From contig NZ_JAQITE010000003.1 in assembly GCF_028618595.1 (NCBI RefSeq), positions 62,001 through 126,000 of the forward strand: a stretch of DNA of 64,000 nucleotides, given 5' to 3'. The DNA comes from Bartonella sp. AU18XJBT (lineage in GTDB: Bacteria; Pseudomonadota; Alphaproteobacteria; Rhizobiales; Rhizobiaceae). The number at the start of each line of letters is the position of its first letter. Position 1 is the first letter of the stretch. This document shows, piece by piece, positions 10,334 through 20,813 of this stretch. The notes beneath the pieces are model-generated. The model was not told the origin of the DNA. It did not search any database and worked only from the letters and a program-made list of their open reading frames with translations. The position numbers and the translations under genes were made by a program.

Positions 10334-10837
10334 TTATCGTGCTCTATCAAGAACACGCTTACATTCAATGAGCTCAAACAGGATTTCTTGCAACAATGCT
10401 TTATCAGTTTTATCTTTGTAAAGATTCACAGAACCGACAGATGTTTCTCCTTCATTCCTCATGAAACTCAAAAGCCCAAAAGAAGATTTCTTAGGCTTAT
10501 TGCTAGCATTTTCAGAAGTTTGTCCTGCATGTTTCTTCTCTATAACCACATTCATAGCATCAAGATCACCGTTACCTAGTGCAGTCACAAAAGCAACACC
10601 ATTCTCTTTCAAAAGGCGTTGCACACCTTTTATCGTATAACCCTGATCATATAATAACTGCTTAATACCATTGAGCAAATCAACATCGACTGGACGATAA
10701 TAGCGCCTTCTTCCCCCACGTTTCATTGGTTTAATCTGCCTAAAACGTGTTTCCCAGAATCTTAAGACGTGCTGCGGAAGCTCCAATAACTCGGCTACTT
10801 CGCTAATTGTGCGAAAAGCATCAGAGATTTTATCCAT
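10334..10837 (-). CDS. MerR-family transcriptional regulator
   Basis: The 167-residue protein has an N-terminal MerR winged-helix domain: [22 protein letters not shown] is the helix-turn-helix (residues 8-29), followed by [15 protein letters not shown] (wing) and [19 protein letters not shown]. The C-terminal half has no metal-binding cysteines and looks disordered up to a last helix ([16 protein letters not shown]). In Rhizobiales this regulator follows ihfA, as it does here after about 195 bp. Its ligand and targets are unknown. It could share the ihfA transcript or have its own promoter. Confidence 0.85.
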   Translation of the reverse strand: MDKISDAFRTISEVAELLELPQHVLRFWETRFRQIKPMKRGGRRRYYRPVDVDLLNGIKQLLYDQGYTIKGVQRLLKENGVAFVTALGNGDLDAMNVVIEKKHAGQTSENASNKPKKSSFGLLSFMRNEGETSVGSVNLYKDKTDKALLQEILFELIECKRVLDRAR

Positions 10838-11032
10838 TTTGCAACACCTTATTTAAAACAAAATAAATTACTTTATAACGAATCATTCTGTCCTAATTTC
10901 TCAACAAGATTAGTCAAAAATAAGACCATCATTTACGACTTCTCAACAGTCTTTTTCTAAAAAACAAAGAACTTCATTTTATACATTTTTTTAACAAATA
11001 CCAAACATATTATGGCATTGTTTTATGAGATA

Positions 11033-11347
11033 TCATTTCTTCTGTCTTACACGATGCGAATCTAAAATTCTCTGTTTAAGGACATTGGCAGCCTTAAACG
11101 TCACAACACGTCTCGGCGGAATAGGTGCTTCAACACCTGTTTTTGGATTGCGTCCAACACGCTCATTTTTACTACGAACCTGAAAAGTTGCAAAAGAAGA
11201 TAATTTAACCGCTTCACCTCTTACAAGTGAGTTGCAAATCTCATCCAAAACCAATTCGACTAAAGCTGCTGATTCAGTATGTGACAAGCCCACTCTTTTA
11301 CAAACTACGCTCGCTAAATCTGCACGCGTTACTGTCTTACTTGTCAT
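11033..11347 (-). CDS. ihfA: Integration host factor, alpha subunit
   Basis: IHF-alpha pairs with IHF-beta to bend DNA at specific sites in recombination, replication and transcription. The product (104 residues from ATG 11347) has the HU/IHF fold with the [16 protein letters not shown]-type N-terminus, [28 protein letters not shown] and the DNA-intercalating arm ending in [19 protein letters not shown] nine bases upstream lies inside the AGGTGG ribosome site, so the ATG is the start. It is downstream of fabH with a gap of about 80 bp, in the conserved plsX-fabH-ihfA-merR order. Confidence 0.95.
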   Translation of the reverse strand: MTSKTVTRADLASVVCKRVGLSHTESAALVELVLDEICNSLVRGEAVKLSSFATFQVRSKNERVGRNPKTGVEAPIPPRRVVTFKAANVLKQRILDSHRVRQKK

Positions 11348-11424
11348 TATAACCACCTATTAAAATATTAAAAATTACAAAATGACTTATACGTTTTCTT
11401 GAAATATGGTCAAGTAGCCATGAT

Positions 11425-12399
11425 TTACCAACGAATAAGAATTGCACCCCATGTAAATCCACCTCCCATGGCTTCTAACATGATAAGATCTCCTTCTTTT
11501 ATTTTTCCATCACAAACAGCTGCTGTTAAAGCCAACGGAACTGATGCCGCAGACGTATTACCATGTTGATCAACGGTAATCACAACTTTATCTAGTGAAA
11601 TTCCCAGCTTTTTAGCAGATGCTTCAATAATGCGCTTATTAGCCTGATGAGGTACAAACCAATCTAGTTGTGAAGAATCCACACCTGCAGCTGCAAAACA
11701 ATCATCAACCACATCCGTTATCATACCAACAGCATATTTAAAAACTTCTCGTCCTTCCATACGCAAATAGCCTGTCGTTTGTGTTGTTGAAGGTCCACCA
11801 TCAACATATAGCTTATCTATATAAGCTCCATTAGAGCGCAGTTTCGCAGACAATATACCACGCTCAAAAGCAATCCCCCCCTCAATTTCTTGTGCTTCCA
11901 AAATAGCAGCACCCGCACCATCACCAAACAAAACACATGTCGTACGATCTTCCCAATCTAAAATTCGAGAAAATGTATCGGATCCAATAACTAAAATTCT
12001 TTTAGCACCTCCACATCGTAAATAAGAATCTCCCGTTGTTAAAGCAAAAATAAAACCAGAGCAAACAGCTTGAATATCAAAAGAAAATCCATGGCTCATT
12101 CCCAAAGCATGCTGAATTTCCACAGCAGAAGCAGGAAAAGTACGATTCGGGGTGGACGTTGCTAAAATAATACAATCAATGTCTTTTATTGTTAAACCAG
12201 CATTTGTAAGTGCTGCTTGCGCAGCCTCAACTCCTAAAGAAACAGTCGTTTCATTTTCACTGGCAATATAACGTTGGCGTATTCCTGTACGCTGAACAAT
12301 CCATGAATCTGACGTTTCGACAAACTTTGCAATCTCATCATTTGATAAACTTTTTTTCGGCAAAGCACTCCCTACACCACGTATAATTGACCGAATCAT
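11425..12399 (-). CDS. fabH: 3-oxoacyl-ACP synthase III
   Basis: FabH condenses acetyl-CoA with malonyl-ACP to start fatty acid chains. The 324-residue protein has the complete Cys-His-Asn triad: Cys113 in [11 protein letters not shown], His in [11 protein letters not shown], and Asn in [12 protein letters not shown]. The [15 protein letters not shown] segment near the N-terminus is characteristic. It lies about 50 bp downstream of plsX, in the same operon, so that acyl-chain initiation and phospholipid precursor formation are coupled. Confidence 0.97.
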   Translation of the reverse strand: MIRSIIRGVGSALPKKSLSNDEIAKFVETSDSWIVQRTGIRQRYIASENETTVSLGVEAAQAALTNAGLTIKDIDCIILATSTPNRTFPASAVEIQHALGMSHGFSFDIQAVCSGFIFALTTGDSYLRCGGAKRILVIGSDTFSRILDWEDRTTCVLFGDGAGAAILEAQEIEGGIAFERGILSAKLRSNGAYIDKLYVDGGPSTTQTTGYLRMEGREVFKYAVGMITDVVDDCFAAAGVDSSQLDWFVPHQANKRIIEASAKKLGISLDKVVITVDQHGNTSAASVPLALTAAVCDGKIKEGDLIMLEAMGGGFTWGAILIRW

Positions 12400-12448
12400 T
12401 CAGCTCTTACCTTTTCTTCAAATTTTTCATTTCTATTATAAGAGCTTA

Positions 12449-13519
12449 TCATAAGGACTCTCCATTCACCGCCGCTTCATCTTCTTGATCAAAAAGTGTT
12501 TCTTTATTCTCATGAAACCGTCGCAAATCAGCAGTTATTTTTTTCAAAAGCCCATTATTAACCATCTCATAACCAACGCGGATAGCAGAAGCAAAACCAT
12601 TAGCATTAGCACTCCCATGGCTTTTGATCACAACACCATTCAACCCCAAAAGAACTCCTCCATTCACCCTATCGGGATCCATTTTATGTTTCAGTATACG
12701 AAAAGCACCCCGCGATAAAAAATAACCAAGAGATGTTAAAAAAGAACTGCGCAGTGCAGAGTTTAAAATCTCTCCTATCTGTCGCGCGGTTCCTTCTGCG
12801 GTTTTTAAAGCAATATTACCAGAAAACCCCTCTGTTACAACAACATCGACTGTTCCTTTTCCAATGTCATTGCCTTCAACAAATCCTTTATATTCCAATC
12901 CTTCTAATTGCACTTCACGCAATATCATTCCTGCTTTTTTTATTTCATAAAGCCCTTTAACCTCTTCCACCCCCACATTTAAAAGTCCAACACTTGGTCT
13001 TTCAGTGTGATATAAAGCGCGAAACATACCCGCTCCCATAACCGCCAAATCAACCAACTGACTAGCAGAGGCACCAATTGTTGCTCCAATATCTAAAACG
13101 ATACTCTCACTGCGAAGTGTTGGCCAGATACCCGCAATACCAGGACGTTCTGCCTCTGCTAGCATTTTCAAACAAAAATAAGACATAGCCATGAGTGCAC
13201 CTGTATTACCAGCAGAAATACAAGCATCAGCTTCACCATTTTTTACCGCTTCAATGGCGTACCACATTGATGATTTACCACGTCCATTACGAAGTGCTTG
13301 GCTTGGCTTTTCATCCATGCGTGTATAACTTTCTGTAGGGCAAAAGCGCGATACAGAATCTAAACAAGGATATTTTTTTAAAACCGGACGAACAGCCTCC
13401 TCTACTCCATAAAACAGAAAATAAATATTTGATAAATATTTTTGTACAATTGCTGCTCCTGCAATAGCTGCTTCTGGACCGTAATCACCGCCCATGACAT
13501 CCACAGAAATTCTAATCAC
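12449..13519 (-). CDS. plsX: Phosphate acyltransferase PlsX
   Basis: PlsX makes acyl-phosphate from acyl-ACP, the donor for PlsY in phospholipid synthesis. The protein begins [15 protein letters not shown], the family hallmark, and keeps [48 protein letters not shown] and [16 protein letters not shown]. Two GTG starts are possible (13534 and 13519). The inner one gives the usual short N-terminus (356 residues) and is chosen, though no strong ribosome site favours either. The upstream DUF177 gene ends about 150 bp away. Confidence 0.95.
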   Translation of the reverse strand: MIRISVDVMGGDYGPEAAIAGAAIVQKYLSNIYFLFYGVEEAVRPVLKKYPCLDSVSRFCPTESYTRMDEKPSQALRNGRGKSSMWYAIEAVKNGEADACISAGNTGALMAMSYFCLKMLAEAERPGIAGIWPTLRSESIVLDIGATIGASASQLVDLAVMGAGMFRALYHTERPSVGLLNVGVEEVKGLYEIKKAGMILREVQLEGLEYKGFVEGNDIGKGTVDVVVTEGFSGNIALKTAEGTARQIGEILNSALRSSFLTSLGYFLSRGAFRILKHKMDPDRVNGGVLLGLNGVVIKSHGSANANGFASAIRVGYEMVNNGLLKKITADLRRFHENKETLFDQEDEAAVNGESL

Positions 13520-13668
13520 GCTTTCATATCCCACATCTTTTCATTTACATCTTTAAATACATATTATGATTTTTGGCTCCTGAACACTCGCAAAGCAAAT
13601 CTTGCGAAAATCACTCCGCAGAAAATACCGTTTAGCATATAATAGATATTTTTTTTATGTTTTTACAA

Positions 13669-14226
13669 TCACTTCCAATTTTTCAAAACAGAAAATGGAG
13701 AGATTTTTTGCTCTGTTTCTTCTAAATTTTCAACCATATTCATCTTTATCCCCTCTTTACGTGGATAATGATTAATAGACAACTCAAAAAACTCTTCCAT
13801 GATTGCACCAATATCAATTTTATCATCATAAAACACTTCAGGAGTATCAAGCCCCTCCATATCTAAAAACAATTCTCCTGTATCCTCTGATATTTTGGGC
13901 TTCATCAAATTTGAATCTTCAGGAACAAAAACAACCTCAATATTTTCACAAAGGATATTTTCTAATGTTTCTAATGTAACAACACATAACTGTAGTATAT
14001 GCGCTTGCAACAGACCTTTTATACGCACTCCGCGTTTTTTCCACGGGAAAATATGGAATTCTCCCTCACAAGATTTTACTTCAATTAAATTATGGTTCTG
14101 GGCTAAATGTGTACATTCTTTTTTGTTTGCACAAAGATGAACCCTTATACCTTTAGCAGGTAGAGAACGTACGGATATTGGATAAGTCAAAGCAAATGTC
14201 ATTTGAGGAACATTTTGAACATTCAT
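13669..14226 (-). CDS. YceD/DUF177-family protein
   Basis: The 185-residue protein belongs to the DUF177 (YceD) family. In many bacteria its gene sits by rpmF-plsX, and the plant homologue is linked to 23S rRNA processing. Visible features are the N-terminal SVRSLPAKGIRVHL strand region and the middle RIKGLLQAHILQLCVVTLETLENIL, matching the conserved V-R-C-x-V-T-L-E element, then an acidic C-terminal part. GGGAG six bases before the ATG at 14226 sets the start. It leads the plsX-fabH block and is divergent from bamE. The exact role is unproven. Confidence 0.85.
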   Translation of the reverse strand: MNVQNVPQMTFALTYPISVRSLPAKGIRVHLCANKKECTHLAQNHNLIEVKSCEGEFHIFPWKKRGVRIKGLLQAHILQLCVVTLETLENILCENIEVVFVPEDSNLMKPKISEDTGELFLDMEGLDTPEVFYDDKIDIGAIMEEFFELSINHYPRKEGIKMNMVENLEETEQKISPFSVLKNWK

Positions 14227-14437
14227 TGACAACTCCCAAACATAAAAACGCATAAAGCACTGTGTTTTTATTTATCTCAAGTATTTATGCATTTTTTTCT
14301 TTTCTAAAGAAATTCTATATGGCATAATTTGCTTTATAACAAAGAAACTCAGTGTAAGCTACGGTAGATTAAGTTAAAATTAGAAAAAACTTGAGGTTGC
14401 CTTCTTGTCCTACATCTCAATATAAAAGGAGATATCA

Positions 14438-14926
14438 TTGTTTCAAATGCCTCACATAATAGCTTTAATCAAACGTAAATTATTGATTGGTCTATCAATG
14501 GCAAGCATAGGAGTGCTTGCTGGATGTAGTCTTCTTGATTCTTCAGGTTCGAGCCAAATTTATAGAGAGGGCTATGTTCTTGATAAAAATGCTCTAAGTT
14601 CTATTGCTATTGGCTCAAGTCAAGAGCAAGTTCTTTTAACTTTAGGGACTCCTTCACTAAAAACAAAATATGATAATGAAGTTTTTTATTACATCTCACA
14701 GACACGCTATCGTGGGATGCAGTTTATGAAAACAAAGATTATTGATCGCAAAGTTTTAGCCATTTACTTCAATAAAAATGATCAGGTTGCGAAAGTTGCA
14801 AATTACGGATTACAAGACGGTCAAGTGTTTGATTTTATTACACAAACAACACCAACTGTAACGAAAGAACATCCTTTCTTAATTCAAATTATAAAAGGCC
14901 CTGCCAATTTGCCACCCCATAACTAA
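14438..14926 (+). CDS. bamE: Outer-membrane assembly lipoprotein BamE
   Basis: BamE is a small lipoprotein of the BAM complex that inserts beta-barrel proteins into the outer membrane. The N-terminus has basic residues, a hydrophobic core and the lipobox LAGC. The SmpA/OmlA domain follows: GYVLDKNALSSIAIGSSQEQVLLTLGTPS and a later FYYISQT strand. A TTG at 14438 lies six bases after AGGAG, while the ATG at 14447 lies 15 bases away, so TTG is the better start. The gene is divergent from the DUF177-plsX operon, as in other Rhizobiales. Confidence 0.93.
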   Translation: MFQMPHIIALIKRKLLIGLSMASIGVLAGCSLLDSSGSSQIYREGYVLDKNALSSIAIGSSQEQVLLTLGTPSLKTKYDNEVFYYISQTRYRGMQFMKTKIIDRKVLAIYFNKNDQVAKVANYGLQDGQVFDFITQTTPTVTKEHPFLIQIIKGPANLPPHN

Positions 14927-14953
14927 ATCATATAGTCTACATATCGTCTCAAT

Positions 14954-14986
14954 ATTATTAGGTCTGATATTATCAGACCTAATAAT
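14954..14986. terminator. Long perfect inverted repeat between convergent genes
   Basis: The 16-base arm ATTATTAGGTCTGATA is followed, after one base, by its exact reverse complement. It sits between the convergent ends of bamE and nusB. GGGGATTTTT follows on the plus strand, and the minus-strand exit is AT-rich. A bidirectional transcription terminator is the likely role. Confidence 0.65.
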
Positions 14987-15003
14987 AAGGGGATTTTTAG
15001 CTC

Positions 15004-15474
15004 TTATAGGCGGATTTTTTTTGCCATACTGTCGAGAACTGCATTAACAAGTTTTGGCTCATCACCTTCAAAAAATGCCTTTGCTATGTCAACATATTCA
15101 TTCATGACAACCGCAACGGGAACATCTTTACGGTTGATCAACTCCCATAAACCTGCTCGTAAAATTGCTCGCAATATAGAATCAAGACGTGAAAGAGACC
15201 ACTCTGCAGAGAGCTGTTGATGAAGCAGAGGATCAAGCTGCTTTTGATCTTTTACAACACCCGTTATAATAGCCAAAAACCACTGAAAATCAGCTTCAAG
15301 ATACTGATCTCCATCAATATCTTTTCCCAAACGATAAGCCTCATACTCAGCTGCCGTTTCCATCACCCCTGACCCCACGATATCCATTTGATAGAGGGCT
15401 TGAACTGCAGCAAGTCTTGCTGCTCCACGTTTATTGGCTGAACGCGGAAAATGTCTGCTTTTTATATCAGCCAT
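15004..15474 (-). CDS. nusB: Transcription antitermination factor NusB
   Basis: NusB, with NusE (S10), binds boxA RNA and supports rRNA antitermination. The 156-residue all-helical protein has [18 protein letters not shown] near the N-terminus and [40 protein letters not shown]-like family sequence in the C-terminal half, ending in [11 protein letters not shown]. It is the last gene of the glyA-nrdR-ribD-ribE-ribH-nusB series, two bases after the ribH stop. Confidence 0.97.
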   Translation of the reverse strand: MADIKSRHFPRSANKRGAARLAAVQALYQMDIVGSGVMETAAEYEAYRLGKDIDGDQYLEADFQWFLAIITGVVKDQKQLDPLLHQQLSAEWSLSRLDSILRAILRAGLWELINRKDVPVAVVMNEYVDIAKAFFEGDEPKLVNAVLDSMAKKIRL

Positions 15475-15476
15475 AT

Positions 15477-15932
15477 TTAACGATTATCTCCAAATCTCTT
15501 TTTTAGAGCGATCATACATAAAGCAGCTTCAGCCGCAAAACCACCTTTATTTTTGTCATCTAGTTTTGCACGCGCCCATGCTTGTTCTTCATTTTCAACA
15601 GTCAAAATACCATTTCCAATAGCCAAGTGCTGATGAACAGTTAAATCCATCAATGCACGACAAGAATCATTAGCAACAATTTCAAAGTGATATGTTTCGC
15701 CCCGAATAACACAACCAAGAGCAACATAACCATCATAAGATATGTTATTTTGTTCAGCAAAAGCTATTGCACTTGGTATTTCTAACGCTCCAGGAACCGT
15801 TACAACATCATAACTTGCTTCAGCTTTTTGCAAAGTATTCATTGCACCTCTCAAAAGCGCATCAGAAATCCCCTCATAAAAGCATGCTTCAACAATCAAT
15901 ACGTGAGGCTTTTTACGTATCTCTTTCATCAT
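15477..15932 (-). CDS. ribH: 6,7-dimethyl-8-ribityllumazine synthase
   Basis: This is the lumazine synthase step of riboflavin synthesis, joining the ribityl-pyrimidine with dihydroxybutanone phosphate. The family motifs are present: [16 protein letters not shown], the catalytic histidine context GETYHFEIV, and [14 protein letters not shown] longer frame to 16001 would add a hydrophobic leader not seen in the family. The ATG at 15932 (a second ATG follows directly) gives 151 residues. Rhizobiales often have two ribH genes; the place beside ribE and nusB suits the biosynthetic copy. Confidence 0.95.
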   Translation of the reverse strand: MMKEIRKKPHVLIVEACFYEGISDALLRGAMNTLQKAEASYDVVTVPGALEIPSAIAFAEQNNISYDGYVALGCVIRGETYHFEIVANDSCRALMDLTVHQHLAIGNGILTVENEEQAWARAKLDDKNKGGFAAEAALCMIALKKRFGDNR

Positions 15933-16013
15933 AATGGAATTCCACAAAAAACGAATCAAAAAAATCAAGGTTATAAAGCATAAAATTCTGAAAACGATCA
16001 ATAGAGTTTTAGC

Positions 16014-16631
16014 TTATTCATCTTCTCTTTTTAAAGCAAAAAGTTTTGCAGCATAACGAGCAAGCTGATCAATTTCCAAATTGACCAGATCTCCAATTTT
16101 AGCTTTTCCCCACGTTGTCATTTCGAGTGTATGGCGAATAATAAGAACATCAAAAACACAATCCTCAACACCATTAACAGTCAAAGACGTCCCATTAAGT
16201 GCAATAGATCCCTTATTGACAATGAAAGGCATAAATTGTCTTGCAACTTTTAAATAAAAACGAATTGCATCCCCTTCATTTTTTTGATCAATGATTTCAG
16301 CCAAACCATCAATATGACCGGAAACCAAATGTCCTCCCATTTCATCACCTAATCGAAGCGAACGTTCCAAATTAACAAAAGTTCCTTTTGTCCATTGTGC
16401 AAGATTCGTTAAACGTAATGTTTCTTCCCATGCTTCTACTGCAAACCAACCAGCAGTCGCTTGTTGTATCCCCCGCTCTACAATTGTCAGACAAATTCCT
16501 GAACAAGCAATTGATGCGCCAATTTCCAAACTCTGTATGTCATAGCGCGTAGAAATATCTAAACGCATCCCCTGCTTTAAAGGTTGTACATCTTCAACAC
16601 AACCAATATCCGTTATAATTCCTGTGAACAT
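16014..16631 (-). CDS. ribE: Riboflavin synthase alpha chain
   Basis: Riboflavin synthase dismutates two lumazines to riboflavin. The 205-residue protein begins [10 protein letters not shown] and shows two repeated lumazine-binding barrels: repeat 1 with SIACSGICLTIV, repeat 2 with SIALNGTSLTVNGV, and GGHLVSGHIDG between them. Its ATG lies within the end of ribD (19-base overlap), so translation is coupled. ribH follows after a short gap. Confidence 0.96.
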   Translation of the reverse strand: MFTGIITDIGCVEDVQPLKQGMRLDISTRYDIQSLEIGASIACSGICLTIVERGIQQATAGWFAVEAWEETLRLTNLAQWTKGTFVNLERSLRLGDEMGGHLVSGHIDGLAEIIDQKNEGDAIRFYLKVARQFMPFIVNKGSIALNGTSLTVNGVEDCVFDVLIIRHTLEMTTWGKAKIGDLVNLEIDQLARYAAKLFALKREDE

Positions 16632-17740
16632 AATGTCTTACGTCTCCATTTATAAAAACGGTCATTTCCAAACATTCTTGTCTCAATCTCGTGAAACTGC
16701 GAGAGATAATTTCCAAAATGAGGGGCTTCAACACGACCTTCGCCTAAAATAACGGGGGCATAAAAACATATCAAATGATCCACACAACCGGCATTCAAAA
16801 ACTTTTCCCCTGTCTTTACGCCCCCTTCCAATAAAACACTATTAATCCCATGTTTATAAAGCATCTGTAAAAGAGTAAAGGGTTCTACACAACCATTGTT
16901 CATCTCTACCGAATAAACAGACACACCATATTGCTCCAATGCATTTTTTTTGCTTTTCTTTGAAAGATCCACATCACAAATAACCCATGTAGGAATTTTC
17001 ATGGCTGTTTGGACAACTTTTGCATCAAGGGGGATCGATAAATCTGCATCCAAAATAATACGAATTGGTGAGCGCACCTCCATCCCTGGCAAGCGGCAAT
17101 TGAGTTGTGGATCATCTGCTAATATAGTACCAATACCAACGAGGATAGCATTATTTTGAGCACGTAGAACATGCGTATGGGCATGAGAAAGTGTTCCACT
17201 AATTTTTACGCTGCCCTTTTCTCTTTTTCCAACACCATTATCGGCAGAAATTGCCATTTTAAAAGTGACCGCACAGCGTTGTATCTTCCTTATGCACCAA
17301 TGTGTCCATAAAGATTCAAAAGCCTCTTCAGCTAAAATTCCCTCAACCACTTCAATCCCCGCCGCTCGCAAAAGAGCAATACCATGACCGTCAACACGCT
17401 TGTCACAATCAGTCAGCGCAACAACAACTCGAGAAATCCCTGAATCAATAAGTGCATTCACACACGGCGAAGTTTTTCCATAATGCGCGCAAGGTTCTAA
17501 AGTAACATAAGCAGTCGCTCCTTGAGCCAAAGAACCAGCCATATGTAAAGCTTGCACTTCCGCATGAGGACTCCCATGAATAGCTGTTACGCCATAGCCA
17601 ACAATAAATGCTCCCGCACCATTATCGTTTCGCACAATTAACGTACCAACGGAAGGATTCCCACCTGTAAGACCGACATGACGTTCTGCTAAACGAATAG
17701 CCGCAGCCATAAACCGTTCATCTTGCAATTTTTTATTCAT
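16613..17740 (-). CDS. ribD: Bifunctional pyrimidine deaminase/reductase RibD
   Basis: RibD performs deamination and then NADPH-dependent reduction of the pyrimidine intermediate of riboflavin synthesis. The N-terminal deaminase has the zinc motif HAEVQAL and [13 protein letters not shown]. The C-terminal reductase spans about residue 150 to the end with [38 protein letters not shown] and VLLEGG. The start is the ATG inside ATGAATAA, overlapping the nrdR stop by eight bases; a longer frame to 17764 is less likely. The product has 375 residues, normal length. Confidence 0.96.
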   Translation of the reverse strand: MNKKLQDERFMAAAIRLAERHVGLTGGNPSVGTLIVRNDNGAGAFIVGYGVTAIHGSPHAEVQALHMAGSLAQGATAYVTLEPCAHYGKTSPCVNALIDSGISRVVVALTDCDKRVDGHGIALLRAAGIEVVEGILAEEAFESLWTHWCIRKIQRCAVTFKMAISADNGVGKREKGSVKISGTLSHAHTHVLRAQNNAILVGIGTILADDPQLNCRLPGMEVRSPIRIILDADLSIPLDAKVVQTAMKIPTWVICDVDLSKKSKKNALEQYGVSVYSVEMNNGCVEPFTLLQMLYKHGINSVLLEGGVKTGEKFLNAGCVDHLICFYAPVILGEGRVEAPHFGNYLSQFHEIETRMFGNDRFYKWRRKTLCSQEL

Positions 17741-18215
17741 CAAAACGAGATTCTGTATCCGCAATACCCTTTGATAATTCGTCTATAACATCGTGAAAAT
17801 CGCTTGCATTACGAAAATCTCGATACACAGAAGCAAAACGAATATAAGCAATATCATCAATTCTTTTCAATGCTTCCATCACAAGATGTCCAATTTTTTC
17901 TGAAGAAATCTCTGGTTCTCCCAAACTTTCAAGCTGACGCACAATGCCAGAAATTGCTCGTTCAATATGATCAGGATCAATATTGCGCTTACGTACAGCC
18001 ACATCAACTGATCGCATTAACTTATCACGATCGAATGGTTCACATCGTCCACTTTTTTTAGTAACCAAGAGCTCACGCAACTGGACACGTTCAAAAGTTG
18101 TAAAACGACCACCACAAACGGAACACACACGGCGGCGGCGAATCACTGCCCCCTCTTCTGCTGGACGTGAGTCTTTAACCTGTGTATCCTCGTATTGGCA
18201 GTAAGGACAGCGCAT
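17733..18215 (-). CDS. nrdR: Transcriptional repressor NrdR
   Basis: NrdR represses ribonucleotide reductase genes by sensing ATP/dATP. The 160-residue protein has the N-terminal zinc ribbon MRCPYCQY and [15 protein letters not shown], followed by the ATP-cone domain ([20 protein letters not shown], then [30 protein letters not shown]). It overlaps ribD and follows glyA by about 11 bp. Its targets, NrdR boxes near nrd genes, are not in this window. Confidence 0.97.
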   Translation of the reverse strand: MRCPYCQYEDTQVKDSRPAEEGAVIRRRRVCSVCGGRFTTFERVQLRELLVTKKSGRCEPFDRDKLMRSVDVAVRKRNIDPDHIERAISGIVRQLESLGEPEISSEKIGHLVMEALKRIDDIAYIRFASVYRDFRNASDFHDVIDELSKGIADTESRFDE

Positions 18216-18226
18216 CTTTTGTGTCC

Positions 18227-19540
18227 TTAACGAGTGCTAAGATAAGAGTAAAGAGGAAATTGACTCGTTAAATCTTTTACCTTTTTCTTAACAGCCATTT
18301 CAACGGCATAATTATCTTCATCACTTTTTGCGCTCCGAAGACCATCAAGAACTTCTGAAACCAGATGACCAACTTGAATAAACTCTTTTTCTAAAAAACC
18401 GCGCGTTGTGGCAGCAGGTGATCCCAAGCGAATGCCCGATGTTATAGATGGCGTTTCAGGATCAAAAGGAATACCATTTTTATTGCAGGTAATATGAGCG
18501 CGCCCCAAAGCCAATTCAGCACGTTTACCTGTTAGATTTTTGGAACGTAAATCAACCAACAACAAATGATTATCTGTACCACCAGAAACAATATTAAAAC
18601 CAGTACTCTGTAATATTTTTGCTAAAGTTTTCGCATTAGCGACCACATTGGCACTGTAACTCTTGAAAGAAGGACGCAAAGCCTCCTCAAATGCAACAGC
18701 CTTTGCGGCAATTACATGCATTAAAGGACCACCTTGAAGACCAGGAAAAATTGCAGAATTAACTTTTCTGGATAAAGACTCATCATTTGTCAATATTAAA
18801 CCACCACGAGGACCTCGAAGCGACTTATGTGTTGTTGTTGTTACAATATGCGCATGTGGAACTGGTGAAGGATGCACGCCACCAGCAACAAGACCAGCAA
18901 TATGAGACATATCAACGAGTAAATGAGCACCAATCTCATCTGCAATTTCACGGAATCGTTTCCAATCCCATAGCCGTGGATAAGATGAGCCACCCGCTAT
19001 AATAAGTTTGGGCTTACGTTCTTTTGCAAGCTGCTCAACCTCATCCATATCAATAATCTGATCTTCTTGACGCACGCCATAGGAAACAACATCAAACCAT
19101 TTTCCTGACATATTAACAGATGAACCATGCGTAAGGTGACCACCAGCATTTAAGTCTAATCCCATAAATGTGTCACCAGGCTGAAGTAAAGCTAAAAAGA
19201 CAGCTTGATTCATTTGGCTACCAGAATTAGGCTGTACATTCGCAAAAGCAGCACCAAAAAGCTGTTTTGCCCTTTCAATGGCTAAATCTTCAACGACGTC
19301 AACAAATTGACACCCGCCATAGTAGCGCTTTCTTGGATAACCTTCTGCATACTTATTAGTTAAAACAGACCCCTGCGCTTCAAGGACCGCTCTTGAAACA
19401 ATGTTCTCTGAAGCAATCAGCTCAATTTCATGTTGTTGACGCTCAAACTCCCCTCTAATTGCATCAAAGATTGCACCATCAACAGTTTGTAAATTATCAT
19501 TAAAAAAGCGCTTTTGTGCGTCATTTTCTTGTTGAGTCAT
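18227..19540 (-). CDS. glyA: Serine hydroxymethyltransferase
   Basis: This PLP enzyme interconverts serine and glycine and charges tetrahydrofolate with one-carbon units. The 437-residue protein has [34 protein letters not shown], and the PLP-lysine motif [15 protein letters not shown]. The ATG at 19540 follows AGGAACG; a TTG-type start further up is less likely. It heads the operon with nrdR and the rib genes, and links through folate to folE elsewhere in the window. About 320 bp separate it from the divergent argC. I saw no glycine riboswitch there. Confidence 0.97.
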   Translation of the reverse strand: MTQQENDAQKRFFNDNLQTVDGAIFDAIRGEFERQQHEIELIASENIVSRAVLEAQGSVLTNKYAEGYPRKRYYGGCQFVDVVEDLAIERAKQLFGAAFANVQPNSGSQMNQAVFLALLQPGDTFMGLDLNAGGHLTHGSSVNMSGKWFDVVSYGVRQEDQIIDMDEVEQLAKERKPKLIIAGGSSYPRLWDWKRFREIADEIGAHLLVDMSHIAGLVAGGVHPSPVPHAHIVTTTTHKSLRGPRGGLILTNDESLSRKVNSAIFPGLQGGPLMHVIAAKAVAFEEALRPSFKSYSANVVANAKTLAKILQSTGFNIVSGGTDNHLLLVDLRSKNLTGKRAELALGRAHITCNKNGIPFDPETPSITSGIRLGSPAATTRGFLEKEFIQVGHLVSEVLDGLRSAKSDEDNYAVEMAVKKKVKDLTSQFPLYSYLSTR

Positions 19541-19860
19541 AAAACACGTTCCTAACATAAAAAAATAAAGTCACTGAACGATAACACAGCAAACCATGCA
19601 AACCAAACATTTTAAACCACTTACACTCAAAAATAATGATGTAAATATTTATCTTACTCTTTGTTATAAAAACAGCGAAAAGCTTCCCTCTCAAAAATAG
19701 TAAAAAATGAGATTACATTTCTTTTTTACACGCTTATTTGTTTACACCTTTTACAAAAGGTATCTATAATCTAAAGAAATTCAATAATTTAATGATTAAA
19801 AATAATTTATAATGTGAAAAGCTGAATATAATAGGAAAAGTTAATACAAGGCAAATAAGA
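19541..19860. other. Divergent promoter region between glyA and argC
   Basis: About 320 AT-rich bases with no gene or structured RNA that I can recognise. It must contain the promoters for both genes; the exact elements cannot be called by eye. Confidence 0.4.
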
Positions 19861-20793
19861 ATGCTAACAAAAGTTTTTATTGATGGTGAACATGGCACAA
19901 CCGGACTGCAAATACAAAAACGCTTAGAGAGGCGTACAGATTTAAAACTACTCTCTCTTGCTCATAAAGATCGCCATAATGTTCATCTGCGACAAGACTA
20001 TCTTAATCAAGCCGATATTGCTATTTTGTGTCTTCCAGATGATGCTGCACGTAAAACAGTTCATTGGCTTAAAAAAAATAAAAAGATTAGGATTATTGAT
20101 AGCTCGACAGCCCACCGTGTTGCACCAGACTGGGTTTACGGTTTTCCTGAAATGACATCAGGACAAAGAAAGCGCATCCAAGAAGCACATTATGTAACCA
20201 ATCCAGGATGCTACCCTACCGGTGCCATTAGTTTGATTCGCCCACTCCGTGAAGCAGGACTGCTAGACGCCTATTATCCCATCTCGATTAATGCAATCTC
20301 CGGCTATACCGGTGGTGGAAAACAGTTGATTTTACAAATGGAAAATCAATCCCAACAAAATATTCAGGACAATTATTTTATCTATGGTCTTAATCTTGAA
20401 CACAAACATGTGCCAGAAATTAAAATCTATGGACAAGTCAATCAAACCCCAATTTTTATACCAAGTGTTGGTCGTTTTCCCCAAGGAATGATTGTAAATC
20501 TTCCACTGCATCGCCATTTATTCACAAAATCAGCAAACTGTTCTGATTTGCGCGAAATTCTCGCAAACCATTACGATGGACAAAATACCATTTTAGTTGC
20601 ATCACAAGAAGAAACTGCTTCACTTCAAAGACTTAATCCAGAGTGTTTAGCCAATAACGATGATATGAAACTATTCGTATTTGGAAATGATCGTGAAGGT
20701 ATTTTTAATCTCAGCGCCATATTCGATAATTTAGGAAAAGGCGCATCAGCTGCGGCTATCCAGAACCTCGATTTAATGCTTTCAAGCGACTAA
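19861..20793 (+). CDS. argC: N-acetyl-gamma-glutamyl-phosphate reductase, type 2
   Basis: ArgC reduces N-acetylglutamyl phosphate in arginine synthesis. The 310-residue protein is the short type 2 form: it opens with VFIDGEHGTTGLQIQKRL, has the catalytic cysteine in NPGCYPTGAI and NAISGYTGGGKQLI. No other arginine gene is near, as expected for a scattered pathway. Whether the pathway is complete in this organism cannot be judged here. Its promoter lies in the shared spacer with glyA. Confidence 0.95.
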   Translation: MLTKVFIDGEHGTTGLQIQKRLERRTDLKLLSLAHKDRHNVHLRQDYLNQADIAILCLPDDAARKTVHWLKKNKKIRIIDSSTAHRVAPDWVYGFPEMTSGQRKRIQEAHYVTNPGCYPTGAISLIRPLREAGLLDAYYPISINAISGYTGGGKQLILQMENQSQQNIQDNYFIYGLNLEHKHVPEIKIYGQVNQTPIFIPSVGRFPQGMIVNLPLHRHLFTKSANCSDLREILANHYDGQNTILVASQEETASLQRLNPECLANNDDMKLFVFGNDREGIFNLSAIFDNLGKGASAAAIQNLDLMLSSD

Positions 20794-20813
20794 ACCTCCC
20801 TAAACACAAACTT

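Noticed and set aside
19541-19860. A riboswitch (glycine or FMN) ahead of glyA or the rib genes
   Set aside because: I looked for the conserved core elements and did not see them; a covariance search would be needed.
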